From assembly GCA_035502095.1 (NCBI GenBank), contig DATJUX010000012.1, positions 1 through 64,000 on the forward strand: a stretch of 64,000 bases of DNA, read 5' to 3'. The notes below the pieces were generated by a model. It saw only the letters and a list, made by a program, of their open reading frames with translations. It was not told the origin of the DNA and did not search any database. How positions within the stretch are numbered: position 1 is the first letter of the stretch; every line of letters starts with the position of its first letter. A program made the translations under genes and the position numbers. The DNA comes from JAKANT01 sp035502095. Lineage in GTDB: Bacteria; Pseudomonadota; Gammaproteobacteria; Burkholderiales; Burkholderiaceae_F. Shown here piece after piece: positions 30,148 through 38,657 of this stretch.

Positions 30148-30663
30148 GTGGACCGATCCGGCTCGAGCGCCTTCCGTTGGTCCCGCGTCGCCCGCGGCGT
30201 GCTCCGCGTCAGCTCCCGTTGCGCGCGATACCTCGTGCTGCCGCTTGCGTTGCTGCTCTTCCTGCAGTGGCCGCTGCGCGAGTTGCTGCACGCCTACTCG
30301 CGCGAGGCCAACGATCTCGCCCAGATCCTGTTCGCGCTTTACGTCAGCGTGGCCGTCAGCGATGCGATGCGCGGGCGCACTCATATCGCGGCCGATGCGT
30401 TCGCGCATCGCTTCAGCGCACGAACGCGCGGGCACCTCGAGCGCGCGGCTGCGCTGCTCGTCCTGGTGCCCTGGTGCGTCTTCGTCCTGTACGCATCGGC
30501 GCCCCTGGTCTGGGACTCCGTGCGCCATGCCGAAGCGTTCGGCGAGACGCTCAACCCCGGATACTTCCTCATCAAGGTCGCCGTCGCGCTGCTCGCGGTC
30601 CTGGTGCTGCTGCAGGCGTTGCTCGAGATCGCGTTTCCCGGCCTCGAGGAGCCCGAGTCGTGA
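30148..30663 (+). CDS. TRAP transporter small permease (DctQ-like)
   Basis: The 171-aa protein has four hydrophobic helices and the DctQ-type NDLAQILFALYVSVAVSDAMRGRTHIAADAF segment. It pairs with the large permease that follows, overlapping it by 4 bp (GTGA). The GTG at 30148 is the best start in frame; the Shine-Dalgarno is weak. No periplasmic binding protein (DctP/TAXI) gene is adjacent, so the solute is unknown. Confidence 0.82.
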   Translation: MDRSGSSAFRWSRVARGVLRVSSRCARYLVLPLALLLFLQWPLRELLHAYSREANDLAQILFALYVSVAVSDAMRGRTHIAADAFAHRFSARTRGHLERAAALLVLVPWCVFVLYASAPLVWDSVRHAEAFGETLNPGYFLIKVAVALLAVLVLLQALLEIAFPGLEEPES

Positions 30664-32093
30664 ACGCGGCGGGGATCTGGCTCCTCCTGCTTGCCGCCGC
30701 GGTGATGATCGCGACCGGCCTTCCGGCCTGGGTGGTCCTGGTGGGCGTGGCATCGGTGGGAGCGCTGACCGGGATCGCGCTCGACGTGGTTCCGGCGGCG
30801 CTCTTCGAATCGGTGCCGCCGCGCATCGTCGGGCTGCTCGAAAACGACCTCCTGCAGGCGCTGCCTCTCTACGTGTTCATGGGCGCGCTGCTGAATCGGC
30901 TCGCACTTTCCGACGCGCTGTTCCGCGTGCTGCGGCGCCTGGTCGGCGCGCCCGTCGCCGGCCTGTTGCTCGGCGCGCTGCTCGCGCCGATGAACGGATC
31001 GGTGGGCGCCAGCGTGGCCACGCTGGCACGCACGGTTCATCCGCGCCTGCGCGAAAGCGGATTCGGCGCCGGACGGGCGGCCGCGCTGATCGCGACCGCC
31101 GGCACGTTGGGCGTGGTCGTGCCGCCGTCGCTGGTGCTGATCCTTTTCGGCGATGCCGCGATGCGTGCCCACACCGAAGCGGTGAACGTGACGCACGCGA
31201 GCGTGCGCATTCTCAACACCCAGGACGTCTTCCGCGGCGCGCTGGTTCCGGCGGCGCTGCTGCTGATTTTCGCGGCGGCGGTCGCCTTCTGGCAGGGCCG
31301 CTCGCAAGGCGCGTCCAGGCCCGTCGCGGCGCAGGTCGCCACCCTCGCCGACTGGATCACGGCCGCGGTCACGTTCACGGCGCTGGTCGTGCTGCTGGGC
31401 GCGGTCACGCTCGGCTATATGTACGCCGTCGAGGCCGCGGCGACCGGCGGCGTCGTGCTGTTCGCTTACGGTGTGCTCTCGCGCACGCTCGATCGCGCGA
31501 CCCTGGCTGCCGCAATGCGCGAGACGCTCGCGCTGACGGGCGCGCTGTTCGCGCTCCTGATCGGCGCGACCATGCTGACGCTGGTGATGCGCGCGTTCGA
31601 AACGGATCGCTGGCTTGCGGACGTTCTCGTCGGCCTGCCGGGCGGACCCGCGGCCACGCTCGCGGCCGGGCTCGCCATCATCGGTCTTGCCGCACTCGTG
31701 CTCGACGCGTTCGAGATGATCTTCGTCGTCGTCCCGCTCGTGCTCCCGCCGCTGCTGCAGCGGCTGCCCGACGCGAGCTGGGTGGCGGTGCTCGCGCTGT
31801 TGATCCTGCAGACGAGCTTCCTGCTGCCGCCGTTCGGTTTCGCGCTGCTGATGACGCGCAATCGCCTCGGCGCCAGCGTCTCGTTGCGTGAACTCGCGGG
31901 CGCGATACGCCCGTTCCTGCTGGCGCAGATCGCCGTGCTGGCTCTGGTGCTCGCGCTGCCGCGCCTGGTTCATCTTGCGCAACCGCCAGAAATCGTCGTG
32001 CGGCAACTCACGCCGGAGGAGATCGAGCGCGAGTTGCATCCGGTCGCGCCGGATACCGACTCCGATGTCGCGCCGCCGGATCCTGCGCAGTGA
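30660..32093 (+). CDS. TRAP transporter large permease (DctM-like)
   Basis: The 477-aa protein is an 11-12 helix DctM-type permease. Diagnostic stretches are LPLYVFMGALLNR, APMNGSVGASVATLART, GTLGVVVPPSLVLILFGDAA and the late FEMIFVVVPLVLPPLL. It starts with GTG overlapping the small permease stop. It moves solute with a sodium or proton gradient and normally depends on an extracytoplasmic receptor, which is missing here. The C-terminal about 35 residues form an acidic, Pro-rich cytoplasmic tail. Confidence 0.88.
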   Translation: MNAAGIWLLLLAAAVMIATGLPAWVVLVGVASVGALTGIALDVVPAALFESVPPRIVGLLENDLLQALPLYVFMGALLNRLALSDALFRVLRRLVGAPVAGLLLGALLAPMNGSVGASVATLARTVHPRLRESGFGAGRAAALIATAGTLGVVVPPSLVLILFGDAAMRAHTEAVNVTHASVRILNTQDVFRGALVPAALLLIFAAAVAFWQGRSQGASRPVAAQVATLADWITAAVTFTALVVLLGAVTLGYMYAVEAAATGGVVLFAYGVLSRTLDRATLAAAMRETLALTGALFALLIGATMLTLVMRAFETDRWLADVLVGLPGGPAATLAAGLAIIGLAALVLDAFEMIFVVVPLVLPPLLQRLPDASWVAVLALLILQTSFLLPPFGFALLMTRNRLGASVSLRELAGAIRPFLLAQIAVLALVLALPRLVHLAQPPEIVVRQLTPEEIERELHPVAPDTDSDVAPPDPAQ

Positions 32094-32112
32094 GCGTCGG
32101 TGCGCCGCGCCG

Positions 32113-32538
32113 TTACTGCTGCGCCGGAACCTGCTGCCACCCGCCCGGGCACGTCGGAACGTACGGGTAATAGGACTTCGCGGGCGGGCAGTAGTACCAG
32201 TACTGCGTCGGTGGCGGCGGTGGCGCGCTGCCAACGGGTGGGGTGACCAAATCGACCGCGGGCGGCTCCCAGGGGCTGGGATACGGATAGACCGGCGCCG
32301 GATAGAAGTAGAACGTGCCGCCGACCACCCACCACCAGCCCATGCGCCCGCCGTGCCCGCCGTGATACCAGTGTCCGCCGCGCCAGACGCCCCAGTCGTG
32401 CTCGTGGAAGTTGTGGATGTCGCCGTGCCAGGGCTCGTGATGCTGCGCAAACGCCGGGCTGGCAAGCAGTGCAGCCAGGGCGGTTGCGAGGATGAGCCCG
32501 GCCTTGCCGGCACGGCGGGAAAGGGATCGATTTTTCAT
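32113..32538 (-). CDS. Exported His/Tyr/Pro-rich small protein
   Basis: The 141-aa precursor has a clear signal peptide (hydrophobic core about 12-28, cleavage near AFAQ). The mature part starts with a His-rich segment (HHEPWHGDIHNFHEHD). A Trp/Gly/Tyr-rich region (GWWWVVGGTFYFYPAPVYPYP) and a poly-Pro tract follow. The C-terminus has two Cys in a WYYCPPAKSYYPYVPTCPGGW context, as in many betaproteobacterial envelope proteins of unknown function. The His cluster could bind metal; that is inference. Confidence 0.75.
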   Translation of the reverse strand: MKNRSLSRRAGKAGLILATALAALLASPAFAQHHEPWHGDIHNFHEHDWGVWRGGHWYHGGHGGRMGWWWVVGGTFYFYPAPVYPYPSPWEPPAVDLVTPPVGSAPPPPPTQYWYYCPPAKSYYPYVPTCPGGWQQVPAQQ

Positions 32539-32758
32539 TGTTCGCTCCAGGAGCCGCCTCGTGCGGCCCATCACGACACTTCGAACGCGGCCCGTGCGCG
32601 ATGTTCCGCAGCACCGTTTGCACGTGTGCCCGTCGGGTAACCAGGCGTTACAGAGCACCGGAGAAACGACTGGACGCCGATTTGCGCGGCTCCGCGCGAT
32701 CCGCGTCCCGATTGCATACGTAAGGAGGAGCGAATCCAGTCGGCCTGCAGCGAAGGAT

Positions 32759-34222
32759 CTACGCCTCTTCGTGCCAGGCACACCCGTCGCGGCCGACGAG
32801 CGCACTCGACGCCGCCGGGCCCCACGTGCCCGCCGTATAAGGCTTCGGGGCTTCGTTCGATGCGGCCCAGCCGTGCATGATCGGCTCGACCCACATCCAT
32901 GCCGCTTCCAGTTCATCGCGCCGCATGAAGAGCGTCAGGCGGCCGCGCACCACGTCCATGATCAGGCGTTCGTAGGCATCGAGCATGCGCGTCTTGAGCT
33001 CCTCCTTGAAAAGGAGGTCGAGCGAAATCGCCTGCAGCTTCATGCCGTCCCCGGGCGTCTTGGCCTGGATCTGCAGCATCAGGCCGTCGTCGGGCTGGAG
33101 CCGGATCACGAGCCGGTTGGCGGGGCCGGGCCCCTCGGACGCCTGGATGATGTCGTGCGGCACGTTGCGGAAGTTGACGACGATCTCGGCCAGGCGCTCC
33201 TGCAGCCGCTTGCCGGTGCGCAGGTAGAACGGCACGCCGGCCCAGCGCCAGTTGGCGATTTCCGCCTTGAGCGCGACGAACGTCTCGGTGTGGCTGTTGG
33301 GCCTGATGCCTGGCTCTTCGAGATAGCCCGGAACCGGCTTGCCCGCCGTGGCGCCGGCGCGATATTGCCCGCGCACGGCTTTGTTGCGCACGTCCGCTTC
33401 GGTGTACGGCGTGAGCGCGCGCAGCACCTGCAGCTTCGCATCGCGCACGGAATCCGAGTCGATCGAAGTCGGCGGCTCCATCGCGACGATGCACAGCAAC
33501 TGCAGCAGGTGGTTCTGCACCATGTCGCGCAGGGCGCCGGTCTGGTCGTAGAACTCGCCACGTCCTTCGACCCCGACCTCCTCGGCGATCGTGATCTGCA
33601 CGTCGCGCACCCACGCGCGCGACCACAACGGCTCGAACATCGTGTTGCCGAAGCGCAGTGCCAGCAGGTTCTGCACGCTTTCTTTGCCGAGATAGTGATC
33701 GATCCGGTAGATGCGCTCCTCGGGAAAGATCTGCGCGACGGCGTGACTGATCTCCTGCGACGACGCGAGATCGCTGCCGAGCGGCTTTTCGAGCACCACG
33801 CGCGACTCCGGCGTGACCGCGCCGGCCGCCGCGAGGTGGTGGCAAATGGGAGCGAAGAATTTCGGCGTCGTGGCGAGAAAGTAGACGCGCGTACGCCCGG
33901 CAGGTTTTCCGCCCAGCATCGCGGCGAGCGGTTTGAACGATTCGGGGTTGCTTGCGTCGACCGGCACGTACTCGAGCAGTTGCAGGAACGCGTCGCGAAC
34001 CGAGCCATCGAGCAGCGCGGGATCGACGTTTTCCTCCAGGTGCTTGCGCGCCAGCGCGCGGAACTCGTCGGCCGACAATGCCTGGCGGGCCGTTCCGAGC
34101 AGGCGCGCGTCCGAGGCGATATCGCCGTCGCGGAAGCGCATGTAGAGGGCCGGCAACAGCTTGCGTCCTGCGAGGTCGCCCGTCGCGCCGAACAGAACGA
34201 GATCGAACGTGAGCCCTGGCAT
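32759..34222 (-). CDS. zwf: Glucose-6-phosphate 1-dehydrogenase
   Basis: The 487-aa enzyme oxidises glucose-6-phosphate to 6-phosphogluconolactone, producing NADPH for the oxidative pentose phosphate or Entner-Doudoroff route. The dinucleotide-binding loop GATGDLA (12-18) and the substrate signature RIDHYLGKE (about 173) are intact, and length is normal. Unusually for proteobacteria it is not followed by pgl, edd or an HexR-type regulator within the window. It is flanked by gaps of about 220 bp on both sides, so it is probably monocistronic. Confidence 0.96.
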   Translation of the reverse strand: MPGLTFDLVLFGATGDLAGRKLLPALYMRFRDGDIASDARLLGTARQALSADEFRALARKHLEENVDPALLDGSVRDAFLQLLEYVPVDASNPESFKPLAAMLGGKPAGRTRVYFLATTPKFFAPICHHLAAAGAVTPESRVVLEKPLGSDLASSQEISHAVAQIFPEERIYRIDHYLGKESVQNLLALRFGNTMFEPLWSRAWVRDVQITIAEEVGVEGRGEFYDQTGALRDMVQNHLLQLLCIVAMEPPTSIDSDSVRDAKLQVLRALTPYTEADVRNKAVRGQYRAGATAGKPVPGYLEEPGIRPNSHTETFVALKAEIANWRWAGVPFYLRTGKRLQERLAEIVVNFRNVPHDIIQASEGPGPANRLVIRLQPDDGLMLQIQAKTPGDGMKLQAISLDLLFKEELKTRMLDAYERLIMDVVRGRLTLFMRRDELEAAWMWVEPIMHGWAASNEAPKPYTAGTWGPAASSALVGRDGCAWHEEA

Positions 34223-34445
34223 TCGACGTCCTTTCTACCTTTGCGGCTTGATCCGGCGCAGCGAGCGTGCCACCGATGGTAGGACAAGAGCTTACGTCAG
34301 CGCTTGCGCGGCGCAAAACCGCGCCGACAGGCAAGACGAACCGGGCTGCGCCGACAACGGCAGTGTCATGCGCAGACGCGCTGCGACGTCACTTCGCGCA
34401 ATGCAATTCGTCGCTGCTATGACGAACGAAGACCTGCGATCCGTG

Positions 34446-35360
34446 CTACGGATTGCGCTGGAGGAAGCGGGGAATCGGCAGGGTATCGAGCAGCTGCCCG
34501 AGGCGTTCGCCGATGGCGGGACGCGCCGGCTCGGGGCGCACTGCCGCCGGCCGCGGCCGCGGCTGCGGCTGTGGCGCTTGGGCAGGCGGGCGAGGTGTCG
34601 GCCGCGTCGAGGCGAGCACGGGTCTGCTGACGCCGAGCGGCTTGACCGGCGCCGGCTCCAACGGTGCGGCCGGCGTCTCCAGTTGCGGCTTGGGCGCGGT
34701 CGTGTTGGCCGGCTGCGCATTGAGGACCGGATCGAGCCACTCCAGGATCGGCCGCCATTGCGCAAGATCGGTGCGCACCTGCGTCGCGGGCACGTCGAAC
34801 AAGGTCAGCCCGAGCTCGATGCACCTCACGTACGCCTGCGTCTCGCGCAGCACGCCGACGTAGGGAAGGTCGAGCTTCTTCGCCCAGGCCGCGAGAACTT
34901 CGTTCGCCTTGGTGCGCGCATCGAGGCGCATGCCGATGGCCGCGACCTTGCAACGCCCGCTCGCGACGCGTGGCAGCGTCTTGAGTTCCGCAAAACATTC
35001 GGCCGCCGATTCGCGGTCGAAGACGGAATTGCACACCGGCATCAGGATCGCATCGGCATTCATCACGATGCGCGCGAGCTCGAACCCGCGCATGCCGCCT
35101 GGTGTATCCAGCACGACGTGCGTGACGCCGGCGGGGACGCGCAGGACGTTCTTCGGATCGATGGCCCAGCCCTGGATCGCGGCGTTGTCGGCGATCTTGT
35201 GGTTGCCGCGCAACTTGAGCCACGTCTGCGCGGATTGCTGCCGATCGACGTCGCCGAGCATGACGCGCTTGCCGGTCGATGCGCAAAACGCCGCAAGGTG
35301 CGTGGCCAATGTGCTCTTGCCGCTGCCGCCTTTGCGGTTGATCACTGCGATGACGGGCAT
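34446..35360 (-). CDS. Orphan ParA/MinD-type ATPase with Pro-rich tail
   Basis: The 304-aa protein has the deviant Walker A KGGSGKST (residues 10-17) and a Walker B-like VVLDTPGG (Asp85), typical of ParA/Soj ATPases that position DNA or protein cargo. After about residue 212 it continues into a roughly 75-residue Pro/Ala/Arg-rich tail that ends in a short helix-like IGERLGQLLDTLPIPRFLQ. No parB, plasmid or flagellar gene lies near, so the cargo is unknown. The tail suggests a linker to a C-terminal targeting peptide. Confidence 0.88.
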   Translation of the reverse strand: MPVIAVINRKGGSGKSTLATHLAAFCASTGKRVMLGDVDRQQSAQTWLKLRGNHKIADNAAIQGWAIDPKNVLRVPAGVTHVVLDTPGGMRGFELARIVMNADAILMPVCNSVFDRESAAECFAELKTLPRVASGRCKVAAIGMRLDARTKANEVLAAWAKKLDLPYVGVLRETQAYVRCIELGLTLFDVPATQVRTDLAQWRPILEWLDPVLNAQPANTTAPKPQLETPAAPLEPAPVKPLGVSRPVLASTRPTPRPPAQAPQPQPRPRPAAVRPEPARPAIGERLGQLLDTLPIPRFLQRNP

Positions 35361-35500
35361 GAAGTCGGCTGTTCTCGCGCGTGCGGGGACGGGCGCCAGG
35401 ATCGGATCGATGGATTACACCATCAAAGGAGGGGCAGGGCATGCGCTAAAAAAAGCGGGAACGCGGGGCATCTTTTCGACGGATCGGCCAGAATCCAGCC

Positions 35501-36205
35501 ATGCCACCCGTCAAAGCCCTCGTCTTCGATGTGTTTGGAACCCTGGTCGACTGGCGCACCTCGATCGCCGCCGAGACCCGGGCCATCCTGGAGCCGCGCG
35601 GCGTCCGCATCGATTGGGATGAGTTTGCCGACGCCTGGCGCAACCAGTACCAGCCGGCGATGGAGGAGGTTCGCAGCGGCCGTCTTCCTTTCAGCAAGCT
35701 GGATGTCCTGCACCGGCGCAACCTCGAGGTGGTGATCGACCGGTTCGGCCTGCGCGCTCTCGATGAGGCGACGCGGACGCACCTGAATCTCGCCTGGCAC
35801 CGCCTGGATGCATGGCCCGATGTCCGTTCGGGCCTTGCAAGGCTGCGGACCGCTTACCGCCTTGCTCCATGTTCCAACGGCAATATTTCGCTGATGGTGG
35901 ATCTTGCGCGCCGCAACGGATTCATCTGGGACGCCATCCTCGGCGCCGAGATCGCGCGCGACTACAAGCCGCAGCCGATCGTCTATCTGTCCGCCGCTGC
36001 GGCGTTCGACCTGGCTCCTGCCGAAACGATGATGGTCGCCGCGCATTCGTCCGACCTTGCAGCGGCCGCGGCGACCGGTTTGTGCACTGCGTTCATCGCC
36101 CGCCCCGACGAGCGCGGGCCCGGGCGAGGCGAAAGCGCACCAAGCGTGCCGGTCGACATCTCGGCGCGGGACCTGAACGAGCTTGCTGACAAGCTCGGGT
36201 GCTGA
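35501..36205 (+). CDS. Haloacid dehalogenase, type II
   Basis: The 234-aa HAD-superfamily enzyme has the nucleophile Asp10 in VFDVFGTLVDW, Ser/Asn in APCSNGN (motif II), the Lys in ARDYKPQP (motif III) and VAAHSSDL (variant of motif IV). The DVFGTLVDWR context and length fit L-2-haloacid dehalogenase-like enzymes, although many annotated members act on phosphorylated substrates. It is convergent with the PhzF-like gene, with only 4 bp between stops. Confidence 0.88.
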   Translation: MPPVKALVFDVFGTLVDWRTSIAAETRAILEPRGVRIDWDEFADAWRNQYQPAMEEVRSGRLPFSKLDVLHRRNLEVVIDRFGLRALDEATRTHLNLAWHRLDAWPDVRSGLARLRTAYRLAPCSNGNISLMVDLARRNGFIWDAILGAEIARDYKPQPIVYLSAAAAFDLAPAETMMVAAHSSDLAAAAATGLCTAFIARPDERGPGRGESAPSVPVDISARDLNELADKLGC

Positions 36206-36209
36206 GGCC

Positions 36210-37103
36210 TTACGTGACCTTCAGCGTTCCTTCGCTCACCATCACCGACGCGCCGCCGACCCGCACTGCACTTACGCTGCCTTCAGCACGATCGATCTCG
36301 AGCGCGAGTTCGCTCGGGCGTCCCATCTCGACGCCCTGGTTCAGCCGGTAGCGCAGCGTGCTCTCGCCGCGCGGCGCGCGGGCGGCCAGCCAGCCGCCGA
36401 ACGCTGCCGCGGCCGAGCCGGTCGCGGGATCCTCGACGATGCTCTGGTGCGGCACGAAACAACGCACGCGCCACCGGTCGCCTTCACGCACCGCGGCGTA
36501 GAGCGCACGCGTCGGGTAGTTCGCGAGCGCGCGCATCACGGCGGCTTCGTTGGGCACGCAGCGCCCGAGCGCCGCGATGTCGCGGACCGGCACGACGAGG
36601 AACGGCAGGCCGCACGACCAGGATTGCGCGCCTTCGAGCACGTCGTTCGTCTCCAGCGACAGCATCGACGCGAGCTGGTCGCGCGATGGGGCGGCGGGAC
36701 CTTGCTGCGGCAGCTGCGCGACCGTCAGCGTGCACCGCGTGACGCGCTCGCCGTCTCGCTCGATGCGGACCGGAACTGCGCCGACGCCTTCCTCGAAGAC
36801 GATGTCGTGCGCGTCGCGCGCGACGACCCCGAGCGTGGCCAGTACGAACGCGGTGCCCACCGTCGGATGCCCCGCGAAAGGCAGCTCGCGCACCGGCGTG
36901 AAGATGCGCACGCGCGCCGCGTGGCGCGGATCGGCCGGCCCCAGCACGAACGTGGTCTCGGAAAAGTTGAACTCGCGCGCGATCAGCTGCATCTCGGCGT
37001 CGGTCAGGCCGCGAGCGTCGGGCAGGACCGCGAGCGGGTTGCCGCCGAACCGGTGCTCCGTGAACACGTCGCAGGTGAAGAACTTGAAACCGCGCTCGCT
37101 CAT
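36210..37103 (-). CDS. PhzF-family isomerase/epimerase-like protein
   Basis: The 297-aa protein has the diaminopimelate-epimerase-like double fold of PhzF: FTCDVFTEHRFGGNPLAV at the start, the catalytic Glu in FNFSETTFV, and IFTPVRELPFAGHPTVGTAFVL. The C-terminal half has VEDPATGSAAAAFGGWLA. No phenazine genes are present, so the substrate is unknown. Its ATG overlaps the EamA stop by 4 bp, making it the last gene of an aminotransferase-GST-EamA-PhzF operon. Confidence 0.9.
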   Translation of the reverse strand: MSERGFKFFTCDVFTEHRFGGNPLAVLPDARGLTDAEMQLIAREFNFSETTFVLGPADPRHAARVRIFTPVRELPFAGHPTVGTAFVLATLGVVARDAHDIVFEEGVGAVPVRIERDGERVTRCTLTVAQLPQQGPAAPSRDQLASMLSLETNDVLEGAQSWSCGLPFLVVPVRDIAALGRCVPNEAAVMRALANYPTRALYAAVREGDRWRVRCFVPHQSIVEDPATGSAAAAFGGWLAARAPRGESTLRYRLNQGVEMGRPSELALEIDRAEGSVSAVRVGGASVMVSEGTLKVT

Positions 37104-38035
37104 CGCTTGCCTCCAAGGCCGCGGCCGAGCGCGATCGTGGCGACGACGCCAAGCGCAGCCAGCCAGGTGAGTGCGGACACCTGCTCGCCGAACAGCAGCG
37201 CCGCGAATCCGATCGTGAAAAATGCCTGCAGCAGCTGTACCTGGCCAACCCGCGCGATGCCGCCCAATGCGAGCCCGTTGTACCAGGCGAAGAAACCGAC
37301 GAGCTGCGAGACCAGCGTGACGTAGGCGAACGCGCGCCACGCCGCCGCGCTCGCGTGCGGCGGATGCGTCGACGCCAATGCGAGCGATACCGGCAGCGTC
37401 AACGGCAGCGCGAACAGCAGCGCCCACAGGATCGCCGCGACGCCGCCGAGGCGCGTCGTCAGGCGGGCCCCCGCGACGTAGCCGACGGCGCCGGCGGATA
37501 CGGCGCCGAGCATCGCGAGGTTGCCGGGCGACAGCAGCGTTCGAACGCCGCCGCCGTCGCGCAGTGCGAACGCGACCACGAGGACCGAGCCGATCGCGGC
37601 ACAGATCCAGAAGCGCGCCGGCTGCCGCTCCTTGAACACGAGCGCCGCGAGCAACGCGGTAGCGAAGGGCAGCAGCCCGACGATGATCGCGCCGTGATTG
37701 GCGGGGATGTGACGCAGGGCGAGCGACCACAGCAGCGGGAAGCCGACCACGATGCCGAGCGCACTCCACGCAAGCAGCCCGAGGTCGCCGTGCGCGGGGC
37801 GCGGCGCCCCGGTCGCGGCGACCCAAAGGAGGGCGAGAACGCCGGCGATCGACATGCGTCCGAAGGCGAGCAACCACGGATCGAGTTCGGCGACCGCGAA
37901 GCGCGTCATCGGCAGCGTCAGGCTGAACGCAATCACGCCGAGCAGCCCGAGCAGCAGGCCCAGCGTCTCGGGGGCGCGGGTCGCGGCGGCGCTGATTGCG
38001 CCCGCCGGTCCGGGCGCGGTGGCGACCGCCTTCAT
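37100..38035 (-). CDS. EamA/RhaT-family (DMT) transporter
   Basis: The 311-aa protein has ten hydrophobic helices in two EamA repeats (about 25-150 and 170-300), the drug/metabolite transporter architecture. The second repeat contains SQLVGFFAWYNGLALGGIARVGQVQLLQ and ALLFGEQVS, typical of the family. It overlaps both neighbours by 4 bp (ATGA), so expression is coupled to the GST and PhzF-like genes. Substrate unknown; export of an amino-acid-derived metabolite would fit the context. Confidence 0.9.
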   Translation of the reverse strand: MKAVATAPGPAGAISAAATRAPETLGLLLGLLGVIAFSLTLPMTRFAVAELDPWLLAFGRMSIAGVLALLWVAATGAPRPAHGDLGLLAWSALGIVVGFPLLWSLALRHIPANHGAIIVGLLPFATALLAALVFKERQPARFWICAAIGSVLVVAFALRDGGGVRTLLSPGNLAMLGAVSAGAVGYVAGARLTTRLGGVAAILWALLFALPLTLPVSLALASTHPPHASAAAWRAFAYVTLVSQLVGFFAWYNGLALGGIARVGQVQLLQAFFTIGFAALLFGEQVSALTWLAALGVVATIALGRGLGGKR

Positions 38036-38652
38036 TGCAGCGGCAGGTCGAGCACGGTGTCGGTCGCGGGGCGCCCACGCAGCGCGCCGTACCAGCGCTC
38101 GACGTGCGGCCAGCTCGCATGCGTGCGCGGCAGGTTGAACCAGCGATGCGCCTCGCAGCCGAGCGGGATGTCGGCCATCGTGAACCGGTCGCCGCAGAGG
38201 TAGGCACGATCGGCGAGATGGCGATCGAGGCGGGCAAACAGCGCCTCGGTGGCGACGATCGATCGTTCGAGCAACTGCGTGTCGCGCTTCTCGGCTGGAG
38301 TTCGCACGAGCTGGATGAACGCGTCGCGGCCGGTGGGGTTGAGCGTCGTCTGCTGCCAGTCCATCCAGCGCTCGGCGTCGGCGCGGGCCTGCGGCGGTTC
38401 CGGGTACAGCGTGCCGGCGGCGTACCGGGCGCAGAGGTAGCGCACGATCACGTTCGATTCCCAGAGCGCGAATTCGCCGTCCTCGAGCAGCGGCACCAGT
38501 CCATTCGGGTTGCGCCGGCGGTACGCCGGCGTGTCGACCACGCCGAACGCGCCGCCGGCGTCGATGCGCTCGTAACCGACGTCGAGCTCGCGCAGTGTCC
38601 AGACGACCTTGCGCACGTTGATCGAACTCATGCGCCCCCAGAGCCGCAGCAT
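38032..38652 (-). CDS. Glutathione S-transferase family protein
   Basis: The 206-aa protein has an N-terminal thioredoxin-like domain with LWGRMSSINVRKVVWTLRELDV, the NPNGLVPLLEDGEFALWESNVIVRYL segment including cis-Pro and glutathione-contacting Glu-Ser, and an all-helical C-terminal domain with TMADIPLG. It most resembles the theta/beta-like bacterial GSTs. It lies 5 bp after the aminotransferase stop and overlaps the EamA gene start. Confidence 0.93.
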   Translation of the reverse strand: MLRLWGRMSSINVRKVVWTLRELDVGYERIDAGGAFGVVDTPAYRRRNPNGLVPLLEDGEFALWESNVIVRYLCARYAAGTLYPEPPQARADAERWMDWQQTTLNPTGRDAFIQLVRTPAEKRDTQLLERSIVATEALFARLDRHLADRAYLCGDRFTMADIPLGCEAHRWFNLPRTHASWPHVERWYGALRGRPATDTVLDLPLQ

Positions 38653-38657
38653 CGGCC

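Noticed and set aside
30007..30753. N-terminal extension of the MFS exporter frame
   Set aside because: It runs through the divergent TRAP small permease and lacks hydrophobic or conserved sequence; GTG at 30006 with GAGG fits better.
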